This document shows positions 16,957 through 24,115 of a stretch of DNA of 64,000 bases, one piece after another. The first letter of the stretch is position 1. Each line of letters opens with the position of its first letter. The stretch covers positions 452,001 to 516,000 of the forward strand of contig NZ_CP022253.1 in the NCBI RefSeq assembly GCF_003119195.2, given 5' to 3'. The notes under the pieces were generated by a model. It was not told the DNA's origin, made no database searches, and was given only the letters and a program-made list of their open reading frames with translations. A program made the position numbers and the translations under genes. Source of the DNA: Azospirillum baldaniorum (lineage in GTDB: Bacteria; Pseudomonadota; Alphaproteobacteria; Azospirillales; Azospirillaceae).

Positions 16957-17432
16957 CAGGCTTTGTCCTTGCGGAGCAGGGCGTCCAGGCGCCGCCGCTC
17001 GTCCTCGGTCAGCGGGGCGGTGTCGCCGCCAGCGGCAACAGCGGCACCCTTACGCCCGCGCAGGTACAGGGCCGTGGCGACGCCGCCGATGGCCAGGATC
17101 ACGAAGGGGCCGATCCACAGGAACAGCGTCGTCGCCTTGAAGGGCGGGCGCAGCAGCACATAGTCGCCGTAGCGGTCGGTGACGAAGCTCAGCACCTGTT
17201 GGTTGCTGTCGCCGGCGGTCAGCCGTTCGCGGACCAGCACGCGCAGGTCGCGGGCGAGCGGCGCGTTGGAGTCGTCGATCGACTGGTTCTGGCAGACGAG
17301 GCAGCGCAGATCCTTGCTGATCTCCCGGGCGCGACCCTCCAGCGCCGGGTCCTTCAGCACCTCGTCGGGCTGGACGGCGGAGGCGGCGACCGGGGTCAGC
17401 GCCAGCAGGACAGCGAGAAGGAGGGCTCTCAC
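16956..17432 (-). CDS. ccmH: Cytochrome c maturation protein CcmH (CycL)
   Basis: A 158-residue membrane-anchored thiol oxidoreductase that keeps the haem-binding cysteines of apocytochrome c reduced for ligation. It has a signal sequence (RALLLAVLLALTPVAASA), the redox motif DLRCLVCQNQS (Cys44, Cys47), and a C-terminal membrane helix (LFLWIGPFVILAIGGVATAL). The start is a GTG that overlaps the upstream ccmG stop as GTGA. This choice removes a long unrelated N-terminal extension and puts the signal peptide at the front. Confidence 0.95.
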   Translation of the reverse strand: MRALLLAVLLALTPVAASAVQPDEVLKDPALEGRAREISKDLRCLVCQNQSIDDSNAPLARDLRVLVRERLTAGDSNQQVLSFVTDRYGDYVLLRPPFKATTLFLWIGPFVILAIGGVATALYLRGRKGAAVAAGGDTAPLTEDERRRLDALLRKDKA

Positions 17433-17965
17433 GACGCGCTCCGCAGATGCTTGACCATGGGCAGGATCTGTTCCTCGACCACCTGCGGGGTCAGGGGGCC
17501 GACATGCTTGAAGCGGATGCGGCCCTGGCGGTCGAGCAGGAAGGTCTCCGGCACGCCGTAGACGCCCCAGTCGATGGACACGCGGCCGTCCAGATCGACG
17601 CCGATGCTGGCGTAGGGATCGCCGTTGCGGTTCAGCCAGGCGATGGCGTCCTCCGCCTTGTCCTTGTGGTTGATGCCGCGCACCGTCACGCCCTGCTCGC
17701 GGGCCAGCCGGGTGATGATCGGGTGCTCGGCCTTGCAGGGGATGCACCAGGAGGCGAAGACGTTCACCAGCGTGACGTCGCCCTTCAGCGTCGCGTTGGA
17801 CAGTCCTTCCTTGTGGCCCGGCAGCGGCGGCAGGGAGAATTCCGGCGCCGGCTTGTCGATCAGGGCGGACGGGATGTCGCGCGGGTCGCGGTCGAACCCG
17901 CGCAGGAAGGCCACGCCGACACCGACGAACAGCAGCAGCGGCAACAGATAGATCAGGCGGCGCAT
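17429..17965 (-). CDS. ccmG: Thiol:disulfide interchange protein CcmG (DsbE)
   Basis: A 178-residue periplasmic thioredoxin-like reductase tethered by an N-terminal helix (RRLIYLLPLLLFVGVGVAFL). The active site is ASWCIPCKAEHP (Cys74, Cys77), and GVYGVPETFLLDRQGRIRFK contains the cis-Pro loop. It supplies reductant to CcmH and apocytochrome. The start ATG is 13 nt after the ccmF stop. Confidence 0.96.
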   Translation of the reverse strand: MRRLIYLLPLLLFVGVGVAFLRGFDRDPRDIPSALIDKPAPEFSLPPLPGHKEGLSNATLKGDVTLVNVFASWCIPCKAEHPIITRLAREQGVTVRGINHKDKAEDAIAWLNRNGDPYASIGVDLDGRVSIDWGVYGVPETFLLDRQGRIRFKHVGPLTPQVVEEQILPMVKHLRSAS

Positions 17966-17978
17966 CGGAAGCGTGTCC

Positions 17979-19970
17979 TTACTCGGCGGGCTGAAGATTG
18001 CCCTTGGCGGCGCGGCGGCGCTCCGGGGCGCCGACACGGAAGCGGCGGTCGGACAGGCTGACCAGCCCGCCCAGCATCATCCCCAGCGAACCGATCCAGA
18101 TCCACGGCACCAGCGGGTGATGGTACAGCCGCACGGTCCAGGCCGTGCCGTTCTGCGTCGGGTCGCCCAGCGCCACATAGACGTCGGACAGCCAGGTGGT
18201 GTGGATCGCCGCCTCGGTCGTCGTCATGCGGGTGACCGGGTAGCTGCGGCGCTGCGGCGTCAGGGTGGCGATGGTCCTGCCGTCGCGGGTGACGGTGAAG
18301 ACGCCTTGCTCGGCGCTGTAGTTCGGGCCCTGCACCGTGCCGACGCGATCGAAGTGAACGGCGTAGGCGCCGACCGTGGCGTTGTCGCCCGGCTTCATCG
18401 CCTTGATCGTCTCGCTCTGCCAGGCCGAGGTGCCGGTCATGCCGGCGATGGCGATGCCCATGGAGGCGTGGGCGATGGTCATGCCCCAGGCGCTGCGCGG
18501 CAGGTTGACGGCGCGGTTCCAGCTGTCCTTCGCCGGGATGCGGAACAGGCGGATGCGCTCGGCGAACTCGGCGATCGAGCCGAAGAAGGCCCAGGCGGCG
18601 AGCGCGACGCCGACCAGCGCCAGCAGCGGGCCGCCGCCGTTGGTGACGTAGGCGGCGATGGCGACGCAGGCCACGGTCGCCACGCCGGCCGTCCACAGCC
18701 GGGTCAGGGCGCCCAGCAGGTCGGCGCGCTTCCAGGCCAGGAAGGGGCCGACCACCATGGCGATCACCATCGGGATGGCGACCGGGATGAAGGTGGCGTT
18801 GAAGAAGGGCGGGCCGACCGACACCTTGCCGAGGTCGAGCACGTCGAGGAACAGCGGGTAGAGCGTGCCGATGAAGACCGTCGCCGTCGCGGTGGACAGC
18901 AGCAGGTTGTTCAGCACCAGCGAGCCCTCGCGGCTGACCGGGGCGAACAGGCCGCCGGTCTTCAGGCTGGGCGCCCGCACGGAGTAGAGCAGCAGCGAGC
19001 CGCCGGTGGCGATCGCCAGCAGGACCAGGATGAAGACGCCGCGCGCCGGGTCCACCGCGAAGGCGTGGACCGAGGTCAGGATACCCGACCGCACCAGGAA
19101 GGTGCCCATCAGCGACAGCGAGAAGGTGATGATCGCCAGCAGGATGGTCCAGGTCTTCAGCGCGTCGCGCTTCTCCACCACGATGGCGGAGTGCAGCAGC
19201 GCGGTGCCGGCCAGCCAGGGCATGAAGGAGGCGTTCTCGACCGGGTCCCAGTACCACCAGCCGCCCCAGCCCAGCTCGTAATAGGCCCACCAGGAGCCGA
19301 GCGCGATGCCGGCGGTCAGGGTCGACCAGGCGGCCAGCGTCCAGGGACGCACCCAGCGCGCCCAGGCCGGGTCGACGCGCCCTTCGATCAGGGCCGCGAC
19401 CGCGAAGGAGAAGGCGACGGAGAAGCCGACATAGCCCGCGTAGAGGAAGGGCGGGTGGAAGGCGAGTCCGGGGTCCTGGAGCAGCGGGTTCAGGTCGTTG
19501 CCGTCGAGCGGCGCCGGAACCACGCGCAGGAAGGGGTTCGACGTGATCAGGATGAACAGCAGGAAGCCGACGCCGATCATGCCCTGGACGGAGATGACGC
19601 GGGCCTTCAGCGAGGGCGGCAGGTTGCGCCCGAAGATGCCGACCGCCGCGCCGAACACCGTCAGCATGACGATCCACAGCATCATCGAGCCTTCGTGGTT
19701 CCCCCACACGCCCGACACCTTGTAGAGCATCGGCTTCATCGAGTGGCTGTTGGCGACCACGTTCGACACGCTGAAGTCCGACACCACATGGGCCCAGGTC
19801 AGGGCGCCGTAGGCGACCAGGACCAGCAGCATCTGGGCGATGGCGGCGGGGCGGGCGACGCCCATCCAGGCGGCGTTGCCGGTGGCGGCGCCCACCAGGG
19901 GGACGCCGGACTGCACCAGCGCCACGAACAGCGCCAGCACCAGCGCGTAATGGCCGAGTTCGGGAATCAC
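17979..19970 (-). CDS. ccmF: Haem lyase subunit CcmF
   Basis: A 663-residue polytopic membrane protein, the core of the haem ligation complex. It contains the WWD signature (GWGGWWYWDPVENASFMPW) near residue 235, with flanking His residues for haem b and c handling (NHEGSMMLW; RSGILTSVHAFAVDP; MGIAIAGMTGTSAW). The length is normal for the family. It overlaps nothing: 55 nt separate it from ccmE, and 13 nt from ccmG downstream. Confidence 0.97.
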   Translation of the reverse strand: MIPELGHYALVLALFVALVQSGVPLVGAATGNAAWMGVARPAAIAQMLLVLVAYGALTWAHVVSDFSVSNVVANSHSMKPMLYKVSGVWGNHEGSMMLWIVMLTVFGAAVGIFGRNLPPSLKARVISVQGMIGVGFLLFILITSNPFLRVVPAPLDGNDLNPLLQDPGLAFHPPFLYAGYVGFSVAFSFAVAALIEGRVDPAWARWVRPWTLAAWSTLTAGIALGSWWAYYELGWGGWWYWDPVENASFMPWLAGTALLHSAIVVEKRDALKTWTILLAIITFSLSLMGTFLVRSGILTSVHAFAVDPARGVFILVLLAIATGGSLLLYSVRAPSLKTGGLFAPVSREGSLVLNNLLLSTATATVFIGTLYPLFLDVLDLGKVSVGPPFFNATFIPVAIPMVIAMVVGPFLAWKRADLLGALTRLWTAGVATVACVAIAAYVTNGGGPLLALVGVALAAWAFFGSIAEFAERIRLFRIPAKDSWNRAVNLPRSAWGMTIAHASMGIAIAGMTGTSAWQSETIKAMKPGDNATVGAYAVHFDRVGTVQGPNYSAEQGVFTVTRDGRTIATLTPQRRSYPVTRMTTTEAAIHTTWLSDVYVALGDPTQNGTAWTVRLYHHPLVPWIWIGSLGMMLGGLVSLSDRRFRVGAPERRRAAKGNLQPAE

Positions 19971-20025
19971 GGGCCCGATGCTCCCTAAAAGAACGGAATG
20001 AGGAGGAGTGGAGAAGCCGCCAGCG

Positions 20026-20481
20026 TCACGAGCTGGGCTTCTGCTCCTTCGAGTTCGCCTTGAAGTGCTCCGCTTCCTTCAGCGCGGCGGCGACTTCCGG
20101 CGGCATGTAGTTCTCGTCGTGCTTGGCCAGCACCTCGCGCGCCTGGAAGACGCCGTTGATCATGCGGCCTTCCGTGATGACGCCCTGGCCCTCGCGGAAC
20201 AGGTCGGGAAGCTGGCCGCGGTAGCTGACCGCGACGGTGTGCACCGTGTCGGTGACGCGGAACTGCGTCGTCACCCCGTCGGGCATCTTGCTGACGCTGC
20301 CTTCCTCGACGAGGCCGCCCAGGCGGAAGTTGCGGTCGCCGATGTCCTGGGTCTGCAACTGCGTCGGGCTGAAGAAGAAGACGATGTTGTCCTCGAACGC
20401 CGTCAGCGTCAGGGCGGTGGCTGCGCCAAGGCCCAGCAGGGCGAGGCCCAGCATGTAGAGGCGCCGTTTCTTGCGGGTCAT
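20026..20481 (-). CDS. ccmE: Haem chaperone CcmE
   Basis: A 151-residue membrane-anchored periplasmic haem chaperone. It has a basic N-terminus (MTRKKRRLYML), one membrane helix, and an OB-fold domain. The haem-binding motif is AKHDENYMPPE: His121 forms the covalent bond to haem and Tyr125 is an axial ligand. It receives haem from CcmABCD and passes it to CcmF. Its start overlaps the ccmD stop by 4 nt. Confidence 0.97.
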   Translation of the reverse strand: MTRKKRRLYMLGLALLGLGAATALTLTAFEDNIVFFFSPTQLQTQDIGDRNFRLGGLVEEGSVSKMPDGVTTQFRVTDTVHTVAVSYRGQLPDLFREGQGVITEGRMINGVFQAREVLAKHDENYMPPEVAAALKEAEHFKANSKEQKPSS

Positions 20482-20696
20482 CCTTCACCAACCTCCGCCG
20501 CGGGCGACGCCGCGGCTCCGTTGCGCGCCCGGCGCCGCCGCGGTGGGCGGCTGCCTTCCAGCGCCTTCAGAGTCGTCTCGGCGCCGCGCAGCGCCTTCAG
20601 CGTGGCGGCCAGCAGGCCGACCATCACCAGCGCCGCCAGCGCGTAGGACGACCAGACATACGCGGCGTAGCCGCCCATCGCGAAAAACTCTGCCAT
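20478..20696 (-). CDS. ccmD: Haem exporter accessory protein CcmD
   Basis: A 72-residue single-span protein (GGYAAYVWSSYALAALVMVG) that helps release holo-CcmE from CcmC. The Arg-rich cytoplasmic tail (RPPRRRRARNG) is longer than in many CcmD proteins. It is identified by size, the MGGYAAYVW motif, and its position between ccmC and ccmE. Confidence 0.92.
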   Translation of the reverse strand: MAEFFAMGGYAAYVWSSYALAALVMVGLLAATLKALRGAETTLKALEGSRPPRRRRARNGAAASPAAEVGEG

Positions 20697-20727
20697 CCTT
20701 GCCTCCGGCCCAGCCTGTTCCCGTGCC

Positions 20728-21447
20728 TCAGCCCTGCGCCTCGGTCAGGCGCATCGTCTGGATCTTGCGTTGCACGATCTCCGCCCGCAGGCGCAGCAGG
20801 ACCACCGTGATGAAGTAGGCGGTGAAGCCCAGCGCCATGACCAGCAGCGGGACCAGCATGGACCCGTCGATGGTCGGTCCGCCCATGCGGATGACGCTGG
20901 CCGGCTGGTGCAGGGTGTTCCACCAGTCCACCGAGAATTTGATGATCGGCACGTTCACGATGCCGACGAGAAGCAGCACGTTGCCCGCCCGCGTCCCGCG
21001 CTGCGGGTCGTCGAAGGCGTTCACCAGCGCCATGTAGCCGAGATAGAGGAAGAACAGGATCAGCACGCTGGTCAGCCGCGCGTCCCACACCCACCACGTT
21101 CCCCACATCGGCGCGCCCCACAGCGAGCCGGTGACGAGGCAGATGAAGGTGAAGCCGGCGCCGACCGGGGCGGCGGCCTTGGCGAACAGGTCGGCCAGCG
21201 GGTGCTTCCACACCAGCCCGCAGGCGGCGGCGATGGCCATGTTGACGTAGACGAACAGGCTCATCCAGGCGGCGGGGACATGGATGTACATGATCCGCAC
21301 GGTGTCGCCCTGCTGATAGTCGCGGGGCGAGCCGATCAGCGCGACGTAGAGCCCGACGATCAGCAGGATCACGGTCGCCCCCGCCGTCCAGGGCAGGATC
21401 GCCGCCGACAGGCGCTGGAAGCGGGCAGGATTTGCAAATCGATGCAT
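20728..21447 (-). CDS. ccmC: Haem transporter/handling protein CcmC
   Basis: A 239-residue six-helix membrane protein that presents haem to CcmE. It carries the WWD motif MWGTWWVWDARLTS and the conserved His in MYIHVPAAWMSLFVY and VDWWNTLHQPASV. I use the internal ATG (MHRFANPARFQRLS), since the extra 31 residues of the longest frame are hydrophilic and non-conserved. The ccm run on this strand is interrupted upstream by the toxin-antitoxin pair, so this gene probably starts its own transcript in the 216-nt gap. Confidence 0.96.
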   Translation of the reverse strand: MHRFANPARFQRLSAAILPWTAGATVILLIVGLYVALIGSPRDYQQGDTVRIMYIHVPAAWMSLFVYVNMAIAAACGLVWKHPLADLFAKAAAPVGAGFTFICLVTGSLWGAPMWGTWWVWDARLTSVLILFFLYLGYMALVNAFDDPQRGTRAGNVLLLVGIVNVPIIKFSVDWWNTLHQPASVIRMGGPTIDGSMLVPLLVMALGFTAYFITVVLLRLRAEIVQRKIQTMRLTEAQG

Positions 21448-21663
21448 AGGACCTATGGGCCTCTGGTCGTGCTGCGGACGATATAAGCTCAGTGATGCCC
21501 CAGCGCGAGGGGTTTCGCCTTGATCTTGGTCAGGAAACATGGCCGCACACCGTGGTGTTTTCAGGACGGTGCGGCGGCCTGTCGCACTGACGGTACGACG
21601 GGTTGACGCGGCCTTTCCATGCTACGTTGGTGTGGGATGGGCAAAAAAGTCCGAGGGGCTGCC

Positions 21664-21918
21664 ATGGGCATGATCACCGTGCGCGACATCGACGATTCGG
21701 TTCTGAAGGCGCTGACCGACCGCGCCAGTGCCGCCGGCCGGTCTTTGGAAGAGGAGGTGCGCGAAACGCTTGCCCAGTCCGTCCGCCGGAGCCATGAGGA
21801 TTTCTGGGAGCGCGCGGACCGGCTTCGGGCCGGCTTCGGGGGGAGCGTCGTTTCCGACAGCGGTGTGATTTCCGCCGAGATGCGGGAAGAGCGGTCGCAG
21901 CGGATCGGCGAGCCATGA
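21664..21918 (+). CDS. FitA/VapB-type ribbon-helix-helix antitoxin
   Basis: An 84-residue protein. The N-terminal ~45 residues (MITVRDIDDSVLKALTDRAS, AGRSLEEEVRETLAQSV) are a ribbon-helix-helix DNA-binding fold of the FitA/Phd-like antitoxin type; the C-terminal half should wrap the PIN toxin. Its stop overlaps the toxin start (ATGA), the usual organisation. GAGGGG upstream of the ATG is a plausible ribosome site. It is on the opposite strand to the ccm genes that flank it. Confidence 0.88.
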   Translation: MGMITVRDIDDSVLKALTDRASAAGRSLEEEVRETLAQSVRRSHEDFWERADRLRAGFGGSVVSDSGVISAEMREERSQRIGEP

Positions 21919-22349
21919 AGCGCCTGACATCGTCCATCGTCGCCGATGCCAGCTTGGTGGTGAAATGGGTCGTCGCGGAAGAGGACAGTGACAAGGCGAA
22001 GGTGGTTGGGCTGGGACGCACATTGCTTGCCCCCGATCTGCTGCTCGTCGAATGCGCCAACATTCTCTAGAGGCATCAGAGGCGCGGGGAGATCGGCCAG
22101 GACACCGCTATGGCGGCACTGACCGTTTTGCAAGCCGGGCCTTTCACGTGGACGAGGGACTCCGAACTGGTCGGCGACGCCTGCCGTCTGTCCACCGAGT
22201 TGAATCACCCGGTGTACGATTGCCTTTATCTTGCGCTCGCGCGGCAAACCGGTGTGCCGGTGGTGACGGCTGACCTCCGCTTCGCCGGTATTGTCCAACG
22301 ATTTCCGGCTTTTTCGGGCAGCATCCTCGCTCTGAACGCTCTTGAGTGA
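21915..22349 (+). pseudogene. PIN-domain (VapC/FitB-type) toxin gene with in-frame amber codon
   Basis: The frame from the coupled ATG reads MKRLTSSIVADASLVVKWVV ... DLLLVECANIL, then TAG at 22068-22070, and continues in the same frame as RHQRRGEIGQDTAMAALTVL to a normal end at 22349. With the TAG read as Trp (TGG, one base different) the protein would be 144 residues with all four PIN acidic residues: Asp11, Glu47, Asp102 (HPVYDCLY) and Asp120 (VVTAD). As written it gives a 51-residue N-terminal fragment. An ATG at 22110 could start the C-terminal fragment. Either a recent nonsense mutation or a base-call error. Confidence 0.82.
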
Positions 22350-22352
22350 TGC

Positions 22353-23018
22353 CTACTCCACCGCCTGACGCAGGGCGGCGGCGCTGGCCCAGGGGGCGAG
22401 CGGCAGGGCGCCGGCCAGAAGGCCGCCCAGCAGCAGCAGATGCGGGCGCGGGGTCAGGCCGTTCAGGGCGGCGTCGATGGCCCCGGCGCCGAAGATCAGC
22501 ACGGGGATGTAGAGCGGCAGGATCAGCAGCGACAGCAGCACGCCGCCGCGCCGGGCGCCCAGAGTCAGCGCGGCGCCGATGCTGCCGATCAGGCTGAGGA
22601 TCGGCGTGCCGACCAGCAGAGTCAGCACCAGCACCCCGAACCCCTCCGCGTCCATGTTCAGCAGCAGCGCCAGCAGCGGGGCGGCGGCGATCAGCGGCAG
22701 GCCGGTCACCAGCCAGTGGGCCAGCGTCTTGGCCAGCACCACCGCCTCCATCGGCAGGGTGGACAGCGACAGCAGCTCCAGCGAGCCGTCCTCGTAGTCG
22801 TTCTGGAACAGCCGCTCCAGCGACAGCAGCGAGGCGAGCAGGGCCGCCACCCAGATCACCCCGGCGGCGATTCGGGCGAGGATGTTCGGCTCCGGCCCGA
22901 CGCCGAAGGGGAAGAGCACCACGCAGAGAACGAAGAACATCACGGCGATGCTGGCGTCCGACCCCTGGCGCAGCGCCAGCCGCAGGTCGCGCCCGATCAG
23001 GCGCAGGAAGCGGGTCAC
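22353..23018 (-). CDS. ccmB: Haem exporter membrane subunit CcmB
   Basis: A 221-residue six-helix membrane subunit of the CcmAB ABC complex. It begins VTRFLRLIGRDLRLALRQGS and has FFVLCVVLFPFGVGPEPNIL and the conserved LFQNDYEDGSLELLSLSTLP loop that contacts CcmA. The GTG start overlaps the ccmA stop by 2 nt. The C-terminal end lies 3 nt from the end of the convergent toxin gene. Confidence 0.95.
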   Translation of the reverse strand: MTRFLRLIGRDLRLALRQGSDASIAVMFFVLCVVLFPFGVGPEPNILARIAAGVIWVAALLASLLSLERLFQNDYEDGSLELLSLSTLPMEAVVLAKTLAHWLVTGLPLIAAAPLLALLLNMDAEGFGVLVLTLLVGTPILSLIGSIGAALTLGARRGGVLLSLLILPLYIPVLIFGAGAIDAALNGLTPRPHLLLLGGLLAGALPLAPWASAAALRQAVE

Positions 23019-23704
23019 GCCGCGTCCTCCTCTTCCAAAACGTCGTCGTCCCCGCCCCCGTCGTCCCCGTCGTGGGGGACGGGGGTGAACTCGTCGAGGT
23101 GCAACTCGCCGGCGCCGGGCATGGCGATGTCCACATGGGTGGAGACGGCGACCATGCCGCCGCCGGCCCGGTGCTCCGCGATGATCTCCTCGAACAGGGC
23201 GATGGCCGCGCGGTCGAGCGCCACGGTCGGTTCGTCGAGCAGCCACAGGGCGGCGGGGGCGGCGATGATGCGGGCGAGGTTCAGGCGCCGCTTCTGCCCC
23301 GCCGACAGGTAGCGCCCCGGCACGTTGGCGATGTGCGGCACGCCCAGCCGCTCCAGCGCCTTCAGCGCGTTGCCCCGCGGGTCGGCGGCGCCGCCCAGCG
23401 TGGCCCAGAAGGACAGATTCTCCACCGCGCTCAGCACCGGCTTCACCGCGTCGAGATGGCCGACGTAATGGATGCGGCCGCGGTGGGCGTCGGGATCGTC
23501 GGTCACCGGCACGCCGTCCCAGGAGAGCTGGCCGCGGATCGGCTTGAGCAGTCCGGCCATGACGCGCAGCAGGCTGGACTTGCCGCTGCCGTTGGGGCCG
23601 AGCAGGAACAGCGCCTCCCCCGGCGCGATCCGGAAGTCCAGCCCGGTGAAGACCAGCCGGTCGCCACGGAGACAGGTCAGCGCGGAACCGGCGAAAACGG
23701 GCAT
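23015..23704 (-). CDS. ccmA: Haem exporter ATP-binding subunit CcmA
   Basis: A 229-residue ABC ATPase. Walker A is LLGPNGSGKSSLLRVMAG, the signature LSAGQKRRLNLAR, and Walker B LWLLDEPTVALD, with the switch His in VSTHVDI. With CcmB it uses ATP to release holo-CcmE. The C-terminus ends in an acidic tail (HDGDDGGGDDDVLEEEDAA) not usual for CcmA. I start at MPVFAGSALTCLRG; the longer frame upstream runs through the 16-nt tandem repeats and is unlikely to be translated. Confidence 0.95.
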   Translation of the reverse strand: MPVFAGSALTCLRGDRLVFTGLDFRIAPGEALFLLGPNGSGKSSLLRVMAGLLKPIRGQLSWDGVPVTDDPDAHRGRIHYVGHLDAVKPVLSAVENLSFWATLGGAADPRGNALKALERLGVPHIANVPGRYLSAGQKRRLNLARIIAAPAALWLLDEPTVALDRAAIALFEEIIAEHRAGGGMVAVSTHVDIAMPGAGELHLDEFTPVPHDGDDGGGDDDVLEEEDAA

Positions 23705-23768
23705 GGCGGCGGGCAGGGCTCTTGCGGTGGACGGGGCGGGGGGAGCTATAGCACAGCCTGTCCGGGTG

Positions 23769-23831
23769 CCAAAAAGAAACGGCCTCACAAAAGGTCGGGC
23801 CAAACAGAAACGGCTCCAAAAAGAAACGGCC
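23769..23831. repeat. 16-nt tandem repeat upstream of ccmA
   Basis: Units CCAAAAAGAAACGGCC at 23769-23784 and 23816-23831 are identical. The unit at 23800-23815 differs at two positions (CCAAACAGAAACGGCT). The 15 nt between (23785-23799) look like a decayed copy. The last unit runs into the hairpin that follows. Confidence 0.8.
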
Positions 23832-23857
23832 ATCGCAAGGGGGTTCTTGCGATGGCC
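23828..23857 (-). terminator. Perfect inverted repeat, possible minus-strand terminator
   Basis: GGCCATCGCAAG and its exact complement are separated by 6 nt. On the minus strand the hairpin is followed by GTTTCTTTTTGG, a weak T-tract. No minus-strand gene lies upstream to be terminated, so it may instead be a regulatory hairpin in the ccmA leader. Confidence 0.4.
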
Positions 23858-24115
23858 GCCGATCCAGCCGGGGCCTGGCTGGGGGCGCCGGAAAACCGGA
23901 GCCCTGATCGTCGCTTAGGGGCCGGGCCGCAGGGGTTCACGGGTCCGGCCAGCCACTTCATGCCGTAAGGCTCCGTCCGGTTTAGGGCCAGAAAGTGGCG
24001 AAATTTTGATCCGATGAATGTCCCTTACCATTCCAGGGCATTGCCCGGGTGAAGCGGAGCGGGCATTCATAGGCGCCTTCGCCCCCTCGCTGCTCAACCG
24101 GACCGGGTGCCTGCC

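Larger units (their letters stand above)
23705..24115. other. Divergent intergenic region between ccmA and the first AspT-like gene
   Basis: About 410 nt. It contains a four-unit 16-nt tandem repeat (23769-23831) and a perfect 12-bp inverted repeat (23828-23857). The remaining ~250 nt show no gene or recognisable site, but must hold both divergent promoters. Confidence 0.6.

Noticed and set aside
22068..22070. Amber codon as programmed readthrough or recoding
   Set aside because: There is no pyrrolysine system or suppressor tRNA visible, and no stimulatory structure that I can see. A mutation or sequence error is simpler.
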